From Choristoneura fumiferana (taxonomy: Eukaryota > Arthropoda > Insecta > Lepidoptera > Tortricidae), in NCBI RefSeq assembly GCF_025370935.1, contig NC_133485.1:9535556-9599555 (forward strand): a stretch of 64,000 bases of DNA. Direction: 5' to 3'. Each line of letters begins with the position of its first letter. The first letter of the stretch is position 1. The position numbers and the translations under genes were made by a program. Shown here piece after piece: positions 1 to 12,103 of the stretch. The notes under the pieces were generated by a model. The model did not search any database and was not told the origin of the DNA. It saw only the letters and a list, made by a program, of their open reading frames with translations.

Positions 1-1929
1 CAAATAGGTACTTTCTTCTTGTTGTATACCTACCTATGTACGAAATTTCAAGACAATGATGGTCCAAAGTAAAGACCAATAAATTTAAACTAGGTATTTC
101 ATTTCATAACAAAATAAAGTTTTTAATTATTGCCTGAAATAAATTGTTTTATTTTCGTTATTACATATGTTCTTGTTTTTAATTTTATCCTTCCTAGGAG
201 GTGAAATATTGACGAGCTTAAAAAAGATTAAAACTACTCATTCCTAAAGTTATTTATTGCAAAGAAGATATTTCATCATATCGGGGCGGTATTCGGTGCC
301 GGTAAAAAGTGCCACCCGCTCTGTCCATTGGAGGACAATTTTGCCAGTGTCTAGTAGGTTTCACCGTAACGTTGTACGGCGATCAAATCTAGAAAACGAA
401 ATATACGAGGTAATGGTAGATGAACGATGACAGCGCGATTACGATTCTACTTCATTTCTAACTCTACTTACTCTGCACTCGATAATTTGTATTTGTCAGT
501 AGCGCTTTGAAGTTTTTAGAAGAAAATCACACATTAGCAGCAAACGGCCAGTATTAAATTATCGAAATAGTAGGTATGCAACCTCGCTAAAAACATTAAT
601 TGGCGCCGGTTGCAGTCGTAACTTTTTGACTGGGCGGGCACAGTAAAAAAGGGATTTAAGAACACAAACACAACTTAATTTAAGACATATAGTGTAATCG
701 ATTCTACTCTCGATTCTGAGAAAACTACTTTCTGATTTTTAGGTATTTAATTAACACCTTGTATACCTGTGTTTTCTGTACCTACTGCTGAAGTACTATG
801 TGTAGTGTTTAATAAAAAGTAAGTAATTGTATTGTAGGTAGCAATGTGTTAGCACTTTACAACAATAAGGTTAAACATTGTTTCAATAAAATAATTGTAT
901 TAGATTAGGCCAATACACAAAAAGTGTGATGATTGATAAGTACCCAGACACGACAGGAGATCCGCCCCCATTATGTCGGTGTTACAATTAATTTAGCGAA
1001 TTCTGTGAACCGACATGCCGACCTGCAATCTTGGGTGGATCAGCGTGAGATGACCGAGGTAACCGCTGCCAAGGTCGATGCGAAACAAAATAATGATAAT
1101 TGTATCATTTGTAATGATTTAATGATGGTTATCGTTGAGTTTCGCGCTGCGGCCGCGGCGCGCGCGCCGACCGCCCGCCATGTTGGAAGCCATTGTGCTC
1201 TGCTTCCGGAAAAGCGCACGGTTTGGGGTCACTGAGTGTACATCAACTTGGACGCGTCTTTTTAGGTTTATGCTAGTCCTAGAATGCCTATGACCAATTG
1301 CTGGTAAAAAGTGATCTTTAGATAAACATATTTCTTTTTCCACCCGCTAACTATTAGTTCCCTTAAAGATCACTTTTTTGTCCGTCTCAGGTAACCTAAT
1401 CTGCCTTGCTGTCAATTAATTGGAAGTATTGGAACGTCCCACCCAGAAATTCTGACAGGCGGATACTTAACTATGTACATAATTTTACTTATACTAATTA
1501 GAGCCTAATGCTGCTTGTACGGTATCACATTTCACATTAACTTATTGCTTGAACTCAGTTAAGTAAAAAGGGATAGGCTATTCATTACATTAGATTTATG
1601 GCTCTAAAATCCTTTCACCGATGTTCCCAAACATAACGGCGCTGTCCCCAATAAAATACCTTCCTAACAGTTATAGTTCAATACCTATTAGTTTTAATGA
1701 GCACAGTGAATTCGTTGTCCAACAATGACAAAGGTATTTTAATATGATCCCGCCGGGCATAGATCGCCGTTTGGTCAGCTCGGGGCCGCCATGGAAAATT
1801 AGCGATGCGTGGCGATGGTGTGATTCGCTCACATCAATGCTCTCCCATTGTCGTCCCCCACTAAATGTGATTTAACTGAATTATGGAGTAGAAATGTCCA
1901 CAATTTATTTTTGACTGTCCAGTGGAGTG
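1..1929. other. Left flank, no gene seen
   Basis: No open frame here has recognisable protein content. The 933-1235 and 1119-1343 frames are short, overlap each other on opposite strands and have no homology that I recognise. A GC-rich, CpG-rich patch lies at about 1140-1210 and another at about 1740-1800 in otherwise AT-rich DNA. A fragment at 284-386 (with 'aggacaatttt' and 'aacgttgtacgg' blocks) recurs at 3555-3632, so it is a dispersed repeat. Confidence 0.5.
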
Positions 1930-2043
1930 CCCGCGCGGCTCCCGGGGTTTAACATTAACTTTAGTGCAGGTTGCGTGTGTTGTCTTGGACTGTATGTGCT
2001 ACGTGCTACGACCGTAGAGGCTCGCTATAGGAAAGCTTTACAA
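1930..2043 (+). promoter_or_regulatory. Possible non-coding first exon ending in a strong 5' splice site
   Basis: A locally GC-rich stretch ends in 'acaa|gtaagtg', a strong splice-donor match, at 2043/2044. The only plus-strand gene downstream is the NompA-like gene, whose start codon (16400) lies in an exon preceded by an acceptor-like 'ggttgcag' ending at 16355, so that gene needs an upstream untranslated exon. Linking the two is inference; the intervening 14.3 kb would be a first intron. Isolated donor-like strings are common by chance. Confidence 0.22.
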
Positions 2044-2990
2044 GTAAGTGCTCCTTCGTAGCGGCGGAAAAGCTGGGCCGAAACTACGAGCTCGTTTTAC
2101 GCAACTTAATTATAAAGTGGCAACGATGTGTAAACGGATATTTTGTAAATATGTGAAACGTCGAACACGTCATTTTATTATGTGGAGTTTTTTGTTTTGT
2201 TATGTCGCTGGCTATGCTATTGAAGGTCTAGATGGTTTGAGTACGGCTCTCAATGGTGTCACGCAAAGAAATACGTATTTTGATGCTCAAGATTAACTAA
2301 TAAAAATGTAGTGCAAATTCATTTCAAATTTAAAATGGCTTGAAAATGTATACTGAATGGCTATTTTATCCGAGAATTTCTGAAAAAGCTGACCTTTGAC
2401 ACTAAAAACGTAAGTGTCAAAAATCCGCTTTTTAGTTAGTCTTCGTCTTAGTATGTACTTACTTTGATTGAACAAGTTATACTTTATATTCATAGCTTGA
2501 CGTTTTTAATATAGAAAAACTAACATAAATACATTTTTAAATTAGTGCCGTTGAAGCGTAGCTCTACATTAAGTGATGAGAAATTAAAGTGAGAGATTCA
2601 AGAGAAGAAATTCAAGTAACATTATCAGATGTGGCAACTTTACCATCCGTAAGCAACTTTACCCCGTGAACCCAGTGACAAAATGTGATTACTTAATGAA
2701 ATTGGCAAGTCATTTGATCGGATTTGATAAACAAGCAAAGTTTTTACATTAAAAGCTTAGAAAATCAAACGAGAATCAGCTTGCTGTGTGTTTGACTATA
2801 TAGCTACGCTATATCTTCATCATGTTTTGTTTAATTGACAAAAAAATACGTGTTCAATATTTTATAATAATCTGATGGATCAATCATATAATTTTTTAGA
2901 ACATTAGTCTATTGGTTAATAAGTATAATCAAAAATATTTTATAGCTAGTTTTTACAGAAGATGAAATTTGCCTCGTTAGACGGTATATG

Positions 2991-3153
2991 TACAGTCAAG
3001 GAAACTAGGAAACTGAATCACGTACCAGGATGGAATCTCGTAATCAATTTCGCTACGATTTATTTTGCAAATGTATGGGATGTCAACATGACATTAGTAG
3101 AACAAAGGTTCCACCCTAGTATATACGTGATTCATGCAGTTTCTTCGACTGTA
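2991..3153. mobile_element. MITE, family B ('TACAGTC' ends), copy 1
   Basis: Begins 'tacagtcaagg' and ends 'cttcgactgta', giving imperfect terminal inverted repeats with TA at both outer ends. An internal 'aaaggttccacc' block is shared with the second copy at 10121-10273. TA at the ends suggests a Tc1/mariner-type TA target, which is inference. Non-coding. Confidence 0.6.
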
Positions 3154-3815
3154 ACAAACTACGTAAACCAGTCTATCCCTCTCATGGTTGGCGTCTCTCG
3201 CGCATGCTCTGTAACTGCATTATGCAACTGACGCGTGTGCAACACGTGCCTGTAGTTTTATATCACTTCTACATGTATGACAGAGGCTTGTACGAATGAA
3301 ACGGCTTCTTGAGATAATGACAAGAGGTTATCTCATATCTACTTGTACATACGCTTGTAAGTTTGTCAAGTGTGTTTTGTTTCTTTTCTTTTGTACAATA
3401 AAGAGTTTACATACATACATACCATACTATAGTCTAAACTACTGTTACATACTAGCAGTGGCGTGGTGCCGTAACAACTTTATTCCCACCGGAGGCCGTA
3501 TGGTCTAACGCGCTGATGTTCTTCTTCTTCTCTTTTAAAATATGGCTTTTCTGTCCTAATTAATACTTAGGACAATTTCGCCAGTGTCAAAGTAAACTCT
3601 CTTTGAGAGGAACGTTGTACGGTGGTTGTAGTTTTTGCAACTTGATAGTAAAATTCCAGAAACCACATGGACACAACTTGCGCATTAAAAAATGTCAGAC
3701 ACGAGAGAAATATAGAATTTTGTGATCACTGTTCACTGTTAAGGTTAATCGCCGCATAAAACACTATCAAAATTATACTTCAACTAGCCAAAGAAACTGA
3801 AATAGCAAAATTAGA

Positions 3816-3957
3816 TATTGTCTACATCCGCCATGTTCATGCGCTGACGTTCGCAATCTAATGAATGATCATCTCTTTCTACCCTCGTCTTATACCATAT
3901 GACAGAAAGAAGTGGTGAAAATGATTGTGAGTCCAAGTGCATTAGACAATGAGGCCT
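3816..3957. repeat. 'TATTGTCTAA' hairpin repeat, copy 1
   Basis: Opens with 'tattgtcta' and closes with 'ttagacaatgaggcct', an inverted pair. The interior has the shared blocks 'tctttctacc' and 'cagaaagaagtggtgaaaatg'. Further copies lie at 4404-4530, 4962-5075, 12434-12536 and 55755-55880; a related 'gccgtattgcctaac' pair is at 54993-55076. This is probably a MITE family. Confidence 0.55.
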
Positions 3958-4403
3958 CGGTTGCTTAATTAATTGGTTTACGTGACGTCAGTGACGACAA
4001 GTACAGTAAGTACCCGGCGATAAAGATTGCACATCGGTCTACGGAAAAAGACAATTGGCTGTACACTCTTTATGTGGGTTTCAACAACTCTTTATTATAT
4101 ATTTTCATCTAAATGCGTCTTATCGTCTTATTTTTATCTAAACGACTGACAAACGTCACATAAGTAGTGTGTGACAATGCTCTATTTACGAAGCCGAAAT
4201 TAGCCGAGTCTTTCCAAAGACCGACGTGTAATCTTTATAGCCGGGTATTGTATGTCAAAGTTTTTGCACATTAACACACTGTGGATTGCCTAACGACAAT
4301 GTCCAGTTCACGCTACTGAGCTAAGGACTTGAAATTTGGCAGACATTATTCCTTGGGGATATAGCGCAGCGAAGAGATTTTTTGAAATTTCAACAGGGTA
4401 GGT

Positions 4404-4530
4404 AGGCCTTATTGTCTAACACACTTGTAATCACAATCCTTTTCATCACTACTTTCTGTCACACGGTCACACATGTCGTCTTATAAGACGAGGGTCGAAA
4501 GAGATGGCGAACGTTAGTGCGTAAAGCCGG
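4404..4530. repeat. 'TATTGTCTAA' hairpin repeat, copy 2
   Basis: Left end 'ggccttattgtctaac' with interior 'cactactttctgtcacacgg' and 'gtcgaaagagatggcgaacg'. The right end has diverged from the usual 'ttagacaata'. Same family as 3816-3957 in the opposite internal orientation. Confidence 0.45.
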
Positions 4531-4961
4531 GCTTAGACTATACGGTATATCAATAGAGTTTATAAAAAGTGTAAACAAACCGATTTCATAAAAATTCTTG
4601 TATAAACACCCACTGGATCGAATCAATAACACATTTATCTAAAATTGGTCGTCTTTTATTTAGACGTCTAATAACTTTTTTCACCAAAATTCACTTGATT
4701 TAAATTGATTAATTGATATACTGAACAGATTAATTATTTTGCAACAGTTCTAGGTTTTTACATCACTAAATGTCTGTGGTCGGGTAAATGGCGTCTTTGT
4801 TTACACTTTTCATCAATTGAATTGATATACAATATAGCAAGAAAAATGGTGCAAGTTGCAATACATTGCGAGCCCTTAAAGCCAACGAGTTTGAAGTGGT
4901 CAATCGAGCGCCGCAATGTAATGCGACTTGCATGATTTTTCTTACAGGTCTAAACTAGGCT

Positions 4962-5075
4962 CTAGACAAAACGGCCATTTCCACATTCACAATCCCTTTT
5001 ATCTTCATCTTTTGATAGAAAAAAGTGTGGTGAAAGCGATTGTCATTCGGAATAGGTTAGACAATACCGCCTCAG
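4962..5075. repeat. 'TATTGTCTAA' hairpin repeat, copy 3 (degraded)
   Basis: Ends are 'ctagacaaaacggcc' and 'ggttagacaataccgcc', with the family's 'gtggtgaaagcgattgt' block inside. It is shorter and more diverged than the other copies. Confidence 0.4.
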
Positions 5076-5800
5076 GTCACACAGCTAAATTAGTGTAGAT
5101 ATTTCATCCCTTGAACACAGGATGAGAATTATTCGCAAACATTGAACATCCTTAGAATGTTTTCTACTTACTTTCGGAATTTAATTAACGTAGTATCAGA
5201 TAGTGGTATTAACTTTGCAAACATTTGCTGATTTTATGCCGTTGTTATGTGCAAAGGATGGTTGGTTCAAGATAATGTCAAGGTTGGCAAACATTTAAGG
5301 AGGTATACTAATTCCAGACTAAATAAGGTATCGGCGGTAGCTAGTTTAAAGTTCACTTTTATTTGAAAAGAAGGTACATTATTTTGGCTATAAGTATACT
5401 TGTAAGTAATTTTGACTAAGATGTAGAGTTTGTGAAGTTAGGCCTTGTAGAGTTAGGGCGTGTAGAGTTAAAAGCTTGGCTTTACATGAGATCTGATAAT
5501 AACATTTTGTCAGTGCAAGTCGTGGGGGTCTCATCTTGGCAACTTACATGAAAATGAATTTTCGAAATCAGTGAATTTTCATCGTCGTTTGAGCTATGTT
5601 TCAAAATTTTCAGGAAGATGGAGTTTAGATCCATTTCTACGTTTATCCTTTCAACCATCGATATAATAGTATTGAAAATTGTTCATAAAGCTGCACTTTC
5701 GTCGCTGCTTTTGACAAATTGTACATTAAATTTGCCATACCTAGGTACTTGCCATCAGCATCACTGAGTCACGTATTATTTGCTTAGTTTAATCACTTGA

Positions 5801-6106
5801 GCCGTGGTGGCCGAGTGGTTTGACCTATGGCCTCTCAAGCAGAGGATCGTGGGTTCAAACCCCGGCTCGCACCTCTGAGTTTTTCGAAATTCATGTGCGG
5901 AATTACATTTGAAATTTACCACGAGCTTTACGGTGAAGGAAAACATCGTGAGGAAACCAGCACATACTTGCGAAGCAATTCAATGGTGTGTGTGAAGTTC
6001 CCAATCCGCACTGGGCCCGCGTGGGAACTACGGCCCAAGCCCTCTTATTCTGAGAGGAGGCCTGTGCCCAGCAGTGGGACGTATATAGGCTGGAATCATG
6101 AATGAT
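5801..6106 (+). mobile_element. tRNA-derived SINE (family 1) with target-site duplication
   Basis: The 5' part resembles a tRNA, with an A-box-like 'gtggccgagtgg' and a B-box-like 'ggttcaaaccc', so polymerase III could transcribe it. The body continues with 'ccacgagctttacggtgaag' and ends near 'cagcagtgggacgtatatag'. A perfect 10-bp duplication 'aatcacttga' flanks it at 5791-5800 and 6107-6116, the mark of LINE-driven insertion. Degraded relatives lie at 20880-21125 and 57750-57975. It is a SINE, not a functional tRNA: the body continues without a tRNA end. Confidence 0.85.
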
Positions 6107-6321
6107 AATCACTTGATGTACCTAAGTAAATCGTATTGCCTCATATAGTGATAATGATATAATTTCCATAAGTGCATAGTATCTTATAGTACCTATAGGT
6201 ATTTTATAATATATTCGTAACGTATGTAGTACCTATCTTATTTAGTATAGGTCCTAATTTTTTATCTTTATATGTATGCAAAATAATTTGTAGTGCATTA
6301 GGCGGGTTGGCTGAAGTAACG

Positions 6322-6456
6322 TACAGTCACCAGCATTAATATTTGCCACAGTGGAGCGTGCAAAAATATCTGACACGTCCTTCCGCCCCTAGAAATAGAG
6401 TCGTGTCAGATATTTAGGCACGCTTGTTGTGTCAGATATTGGTGCTGGTGACTGTA
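6322..6456. mobile_element. MITE, family A ('TACAGTCACCAGCA' ends), copy 1
   Basis: The ends 'tacagtcaccagca' and 'tgctggtgactgta' are perfect inverted repeats. The interior 'gcaaaaatatctgacacg' is itself mirrored by 'cgtgtcagatattt', so the element folds into a hairpin. Other copies are at 8124-8262 and 9990-10122. The outer TA suggests a TA target. Confidence 0.85.
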
Positions 6457-6606
6457 CCTATCGGTCGGTTCCTTCTGTTTTACATACGCTGACATAAAAG
6501 GCTGATAGCTATTATTTCTGTGTCTAATAGTAACCATTCTATGTATATTCACTTTGTAATATATATTTACTACTCGTCTCTTGAACTTGATAATGATTAA
6601 CTATAA

Positions 6607-7103
6607 AAAACCGGCCAAGAGCGTGTTGGACACACCCGAAATAGGGTTCCGTAGCCATTACGAAAAAATTAAGTAATATTTTTCTAGGGATTTAGTATTT
6701 TGTACGGAATATTCCAAGTTTAGGTATATTTTATACCTTAGGCTGCTCTATTTACTCTTAAACTACTAATAACGCTCGATTTTAATGAAAATTTGCACTT
6801 TAAAGTTGAATATTTTGCAAACAAATCACTGAGTCGAAAAATCGTTTTAGCAACCCCCCTAATGGTTTTAAAATACCTATCCAACAATTCTCCACACTAC
6901 AGGTTGGATGAGAATCAAAAATCACCCCCACTTTACTCTAAAAAAAATTTGTCGGCATAGTTTACATATAGGTATATTCGTGAAAAATTACAGCTTTCTA
7001 GCATTGATAGTCCCTGAGCAAAGCCGCGGACGGACAGACATACAGACATGGCGAAACTGTAAGGGTTCCGTTTTTTCCATTTTGGCTACGGAACCCTAAA
7101 AAT
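6607..7103. repeat. 'GGGTTCCGTAGCCA' interspersed repeat, copy 1
   Basis: Starts with 'ccggccaagagcgtgttgga' and 'agggttccgtagccattacg' and ends with 'ttggctacggaaccctaaaa', so the outer blocks are inverted. A '(cggacagacatacagacatgg)'-like purine/pyrimidine stretch precedes the right end. A second copy at 15634-16003 is colinear. Non-autonomous, class uncertain. Confidence 0.7.
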
Positions 7104-8123
7104 ATTACTGTCAAAATCTTAAGACTTTTAATTATAATTACTTTGTGTTGTAGCATTAAACGTTTAACTTTACTTATACTTGATAAAATCAAGGGTCCCG
7201 ATATCAAGTTGAAACAGTCTTCCGGTAGATTTTTAAATATTTCTGAAACTTCAAACAGTTAAAAAACTAGATAAAGTACCTAACTTCTCGGTAAGAGGTA
7301 CTTACTTATTGATTTTAATCAGATTGATTGGCAATATTGAATAGGTCAGAAGATACCTTTCAAGGTAGGTACCTACTGCAATAATAGTGCGGTTAGGTAT
7401 GGTACCTATTATATATACTTATGTACTTATCGAGTTAAAAAAGAACCAAGCATAATCAGTATCTATCTTCATTTGAAACACATCCTCGCTCAACTTTCGC
7501 AACATTCCAAAACTACAGCAGCACAGGAGTGTTCACATTGACAATCGAAGGGTGCGCCTTCTGGATGTCGCAAGGGCCATGGCCTGGGATGGCTTTCCCA
7601 CGACCGGTCCTAGCCCAGCCCACATTTCTACAATAGTTCGCCGAACAGTTTTCACACCGAATCGACACACCCGATCGGCTGGCATGAAAGCTGTTGCGAC
7701 AGTTACAGTCTCGCATCCGCATGGCTCTCTTTAATGACAGTTATTGTGGCTGGTGGAATTTTGCTAGTTGGTGCTACTATCGTTAGGTCTGTTCGATCAT
7801 TATCATCGTATCAGCCGTAGGACAGTGGACGTCCTAAGGCTAATATGATGATAATGATCGATATTGGACATGCCTCCCCCATCATCCCCCATGGTCTGTT
7901 TAATGCTTGTGTCATATTTGGGATTGCGTTATGACTTAACAGCGACCAGCTTCGCCTTAACAACGGTGTAACTTTAAAGAAAAGTAGGTGTAAAATTAAT
8001 ACCCGTTTTTCTTCGTTTTTCGCCTTTTTCTATATGAAATTAATTTACAACATTTAATCAACAAAATAAAGAAAGAAAGTCAGGATAAAGGCGCTACATA
8101 TTACATCTCTATTTCCTCAGAAG

Positions 8124-8262
8124 TACAGTCACCACCATTTATATCTGCCATAGCGGAGCGAGCAAAAATATCTAACACGCCCTTCTGGCCCTGGAAATAG
8201 AGTCGTAGGTATCAGATATTTATGCACGCTTGTTGTGTCAGATATTGGTGCTGGTGACTGTA
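8124..8262. mobile_element. MITE, family A, copy 2
   Basis: Ends 'tacagtcaccacca' and 'tgctggtgactgta'; the interior matches 6322-6456 with scattered substitutions. Confidence 0.8.
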
Positions 8263-9425
8263 CACCGGTGTTGATCCAGGACGCATCTCTAGTTATCATA
8301 ATCTATAAACTTTCCCTTTGAATCACTCTTATCTATTGATGAAAACCGCTATAAAATTCGTCGCATAGTTTATAAAATCCAGGGTAAGTATATACAAATC
8401 GACATACTGTAAGACAGAGATAGGGAAACAAAAAATACATTACTTAAAAAATTAAAATAAGGGTAAACAGTTTAAAATAACAACGAAAATATATAGCAAC
8501 AAAAAATACCACTTGGTAGATACTAATTTCCTTATTAATAACCTAATCAACTTAGAAAAGTTCGAAAACTCCCGACATTGCAATGCAATGTCTCAAAAAC
8601 AGTTGAATCAATTATTTATCGAACATAGCTAAGTAAGAACTACCGCAAAAAACTCACTTTCTATAGAAAAACACCCATCTAAATAGGTCCTTCCGTTTGA
8701 GAGCTACGATACTACAGCTAGACAGACAGATATATACATAGTGCATGGCGTCAAACTTATAACACGCCTCTCTTTTTGCGTCGAAGATTAAAAACAAATT
8801 CAACCACAAAGATTTAATAACTAAACCCAATAGTCAATGCGTGAGATGCAAAATATCGGCCAGACAGCGATTTAACGATTCAGATAACTGTAGAAAATTT
8901 GGATGGACGTCATTAAGTGGAAATGGAAATGCCGCAGCGAGGACATCGCTCGTACACAATGCGCCGGATGCTCACATCCGTTTTTCATCGGCACATTTTG
9001 GTAAGCGCCAAAATTTTCATAGTTTCGGGCCTCCGAGTCGCTTTGTTATTCAAATTTTCCATATTTCAACCAATCACGAGCGTCAAGGCGAATAGTTTGC
9101 GAAGTACTCCGATCTAAATTACCCATAGCGAAACTATTTTTCTCGTCAATTTCTTGCAAAGAAAACTATCTTCTTTTTATTTCCATGTTATCAGTTACAT
9201 AAGAAAAAGGTGACTTTTAATACGATTTTTTTTACGATCATTACGTAAATTCTGCATGCGTGGCGGAAGTGGTAATAATGCATGTATGATGCAACAAAGC
9301 AGAATGCATGATGTCAGTTACCAATTGATGCAGACACAAATTACCTGCATGTAGTAGTTTTAAACAATCAAATTTAATAAGCTGGGCACCAGCAAAAAAT
9401 ATATTTATGTATCAAAAAAACCATA

Positions 9426-9737
9426 TCGAAAAAACAAACTGAGACATGGATGCACGGAAAAACCAGAAAAAGAGACCAGCGCTGGGAATCGAACCCAGGT
9501 CCTCAGCAATCCGTGCTGCGTGCTATAACCCCTACACCACCGCTGGACAAGAGTCTAGACACAAATTTCTCCTATGCGCACATAATATCTCAGGTCGCTT
9601 TTTTCTACTACGCTGGTCTGTTTCTGGTTTTTCGTCTCAGTTTGTATTTTCGTTATGGTTTTCACGGGATACCCGTAAAAGTAACAAATTTGGAGTTGAA
9701 ATAGAAAATACAAAAAGACTCCAAAAAACCAATCATG
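9426..9737. mobile_element. SINE family 2, copy 1, tRNA-like core inverted
   Basis: On the minus strand, 9446-9550 carries a tRNA-like core with an A-box-like 'tggtgtaggggt' and a B-box 'ggttcgattcc'. 'acaaactgagac' (left) and 'gtctcagtttgt' (about 9633) bracket the core as inverted repeats. The tail 'cacgggatacccgtaaaag' to 'ccaaaaaaccaatcatg' runs on the plus strand, opposite to the core. Related copies are 13132-13368 and 58138-58598. Confidence 0.65.
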
Positions 9738-9989
9738 ATACCAAAAAAATCCTCCTAGTAACAAGAGTATCTAGGTATCTTTTAGTCACCATGGGTACTC
9801 TAGACATATGTAGGTAGATTACACCGACAAAATTGTAAAATAATAACAATATATATTTTCTTACGGTTCCTCCCTAGTACCTAAAGAGGGGATTTATTAA
9901 TCAGGTAAAAGAAGTTGAAGAGTATGGATGCTGACTGATGTAAAGTAACCCGTCAGCCCACTTCACATTTGGTTTTGTTTCGATTAGTG

Positions 9990-10122
9990 TACAGTCACCA
10001 CACCAGCACCATTTATGGGACACAACAAAGCCTTCTGATATGACTTTATTTCTAGGGCCGGTATGACGAGGCAGATATTTTTGCGCGTTCTGCTGTGGCA
10101 GATATGAATGCTGATGACTGTA
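9990..10122. mobile_element. MITE, family A, copy 3
   Basis: Ends 'tacagtcaccac' and 'tgctgatgactgta'. The orientation is reversed relative to the other two copies. Its right-hand TA (10121-10122) is also the left end of the family-B MITE that follows. Confidence 0.75.
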
Positions 10123-10273
10123 CAGTCGAACAAAATGAATCATTACCCAGCAGGGTGGAACCATTGTGCTACTAATGTCATGTTGACATCTCATACTTTT
10201 GTCAAAGAAATCATAGTGAAATCAATTATTAAAAGGTTCCACCCTGGGTCATGTTTTAATTTGTTCGACTGTA
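10121..10273. mobile_element. MITE, family B, copy 2
   Basis: Ends 'tacagtcgaacaaaatg' and 'aatttgttcgactgta'. Inner 'agggtggaacc' and 'ggttccaccct' are mirrored, giving a hairpin. It shares its first TA with the family-A MITE on its left. Confidence 0.75.
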
Positions 10274-11443
10274 CGAGTACATGTATATCAATTTATTCCG
10301 CAATTATAAATGCCCTATAATGCTCGTCTCTTTCTGCGAAAAATTTAAAAACTGTACAATAACAAAAGTTCGCAATTTTCCAGCCCTAATTTCACGCGTC
10401 TGCGCAATGTAACGGTATCGATGGCTGTGGGATCCATTACAAATAATGCCGGGTGCGATCAATAGCTGTACAGTTATTGTAACATGTAGACCAGTGTTCA
10501 TGCACAATTTATATTTTATAAATTAAATAGCTGCTTTGTGCTCAGTGGCACGCACACGCAATGTCTATAGGTACACTTGATCAAATGGTACATCGTGCCA
10601 CACCTCTACGTATTAGATTGTGCTGAGTAGGTACATAATATATATAAAAAAAACACATAATAGATAGTAATGATCAGAAGAAATGTTTGCCCATCATTAA
10701 TATCAGTAGTTTTTTAGTACACAGAATCATAAATTGAAAACATGAGGAAAAGAACTAATAGCACACGAGATAACTTGGCACCCGAGCATAGCGAGAGGGT
10801 GCCAATATTTCGAGTGTGATATTGGTGTTTTTCCCGAGTTGAACACTGTTTTCATTTCGACTACAAGGAAAGTAAAAAAGTATATGAGAAAAAACGTATG
10901 GAATAATAAAAATAACTAAAATTAATAGAAAAAAAAAAATACAATTCATAAAGGACGTCACATTTTTGTTAAACATCGATCGAAGGTTAATTGGTCATTG
11001 TAAAAAAAAACAATCGACTTTATTGTTAAGCAATAAGTAATTAATTTCACAAAATTTTAAATGTTCAATATACTCGTAATCATTAGAGACAAACAGTAGA
11101 TAATTATGCACAGTAAAACAGTGTAAAATTCTTAGTTTGTAACGTTTTTATAAAGTCCGTAACTAAAGTGTTTTTAGTCCACACAAATACCTATTATTTA
11201 GTAAAAGAAGCTTAATATTATTTGTAATGAAGTCGCTTAAAAAGTAGCGCATTCATTACTTAGGTCATAATTGAAATGATCTGTCTATGCCTAACTTAAA
11301 TAAATACAGTTTTTGTTTTAAGTGTTTCACGTCTGTAAAAAACATAGGTAAATATAATGGCGAAATCGATAAATTCCGAGTATGGCCTCTTAAAAAAGTT
11401 TATTTATAATTCATTTATTTGCAATAAGTGTTGGTTATAATCA

Positions 11444-11659
11444 GTGGCGTAGCTAGGTAACTAAAGGCCCTGGGGTAAAAAATAAACTAGGGCCCCAACT
11501 AAACTGTTTAAAATCGTTTGTTCCGTGTTCGCCGTGTTCCGAATTCGACGTACTCCAGATTTGTCATTTATAGTTTGTAAGTCAAGAGTCCGAGGGGCCT
11601 CCTCAGCTTGGGGGCCCCGGGGCACTGCCCCGTCTAGCCCTCCGGTAGCTGCGCCACTG
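11444..11659. mobile_element. hAT-like MITE with 8-bp target duplication
   Basis: The ends 'cagtggcgtagctag' and 'gtagctgcgccactg' are imperfect inverted repeats starting CAGTG. A perfect 8-bp direct repeat 'gttataat' flanks it at 11436-11443 and 11660-11667, the size made by hAT transposases. The interior is rich in 'gggccc' and non-coding. Confidence 0.85.
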
Positions 11660-12103
11660 GTTATAATGGTCTTAAATTTAAAGCAATAAAAATGTTAACA
11701 CACTTAGCTAACTATAATAGCATGCAAAATATAAAGTTAAACCTAAAAATAAAATAAAAATAATGTCAATGTTATGTATAGGTAGGTATTATGTCTAAGT
11801 GGATAATTATGATAATGATATTGGTCAGTAATAAAAAGGAAGAAAGATTGTTTTGATACGCTGTAAATACTCTTATTAGGAAGTTGATGTTCTGTAGTTA
11901 CTACTACAAAAGTAGGTACAACTAATTGATCATGTTGATAAAGATAAACAGAGGCGTTCAATGTTATTTATCTCTCAAAACAAAAACTTCCTTGTGGCAA
12001 GATAAGCATTGCCTATGTGGTATGTCCATGCTATGCGAAAGTGGACATGCACGTTTATCGTTTTACTATTTGCGCATATCGCTATTTCAAGGCATTTCGA
12101 TAA

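Larger units (their letters stand above)
2044..5790. other. Non-coding repeat-rich stretch
   Basis: No supported gene. The stretch holds a 'TACAGTC' MITE (2991-3153), several copies of a 'TATTGTCTAA' repeat (3816-3957, 4404-4530, 4962-5075) and otherwise AT-rich unique-looking DNA. The 82-residue frame at 2048-2296 begins just after the donor-like site and shows no known motif. Confidence 0.5.
6107..9425. other. Non-coding repeat-rich stretch
   Basis: No supported gene. Contents are two family-A MITEs (6322-6456, 8124-8262), a 500-bp 'gggttccgtagcca' repeat (6607-7103), a short 'cagccgtaggacagtggacgtcc' relic near 7812 and, near 8690-8770, a 'cagacagacagatata...caaacttataacac' repeat fragment. 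A Cys-rich minus frame at 7513-7722 lies in a GC-rich patch and matches nothing that I recognise. Confidence 0.5.
9738..12103. other. Non-coding stretch with MITEs
   Basis: No supported gene. Holds abutting MITEs (9990-10273), a 'ggcacccgagcatagcgagagggtgcc' hairpin near 10780, AT-rich DNA and a hAT-like MITE (11444-11659). Confidence 0.5.

Noticed and set aside
2048..2296. 82-residue plus frame after the donor-like site
   Set aside because: No known motif, no signal of coding composition, and it starts at the presumed intron border.
5802..5875. Possible genuine tRNA gene
   Set aside because: A and B boxes are present, but the sequence runs on into a SINE body with flanking duplications, so it is a retroposon head.
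5827..6105. 92- and 69-residue frames on both strands
   Set aside because: They lie wholly inside a SINE with target-site duplications.
7513..7734. Cys-rich minus frame and overlapping plus frame
   Set aside because: Short, overlapping on both strands in a GC-rich patch, and no zinc-finger spacing that I can defend; probably a TE remnant.
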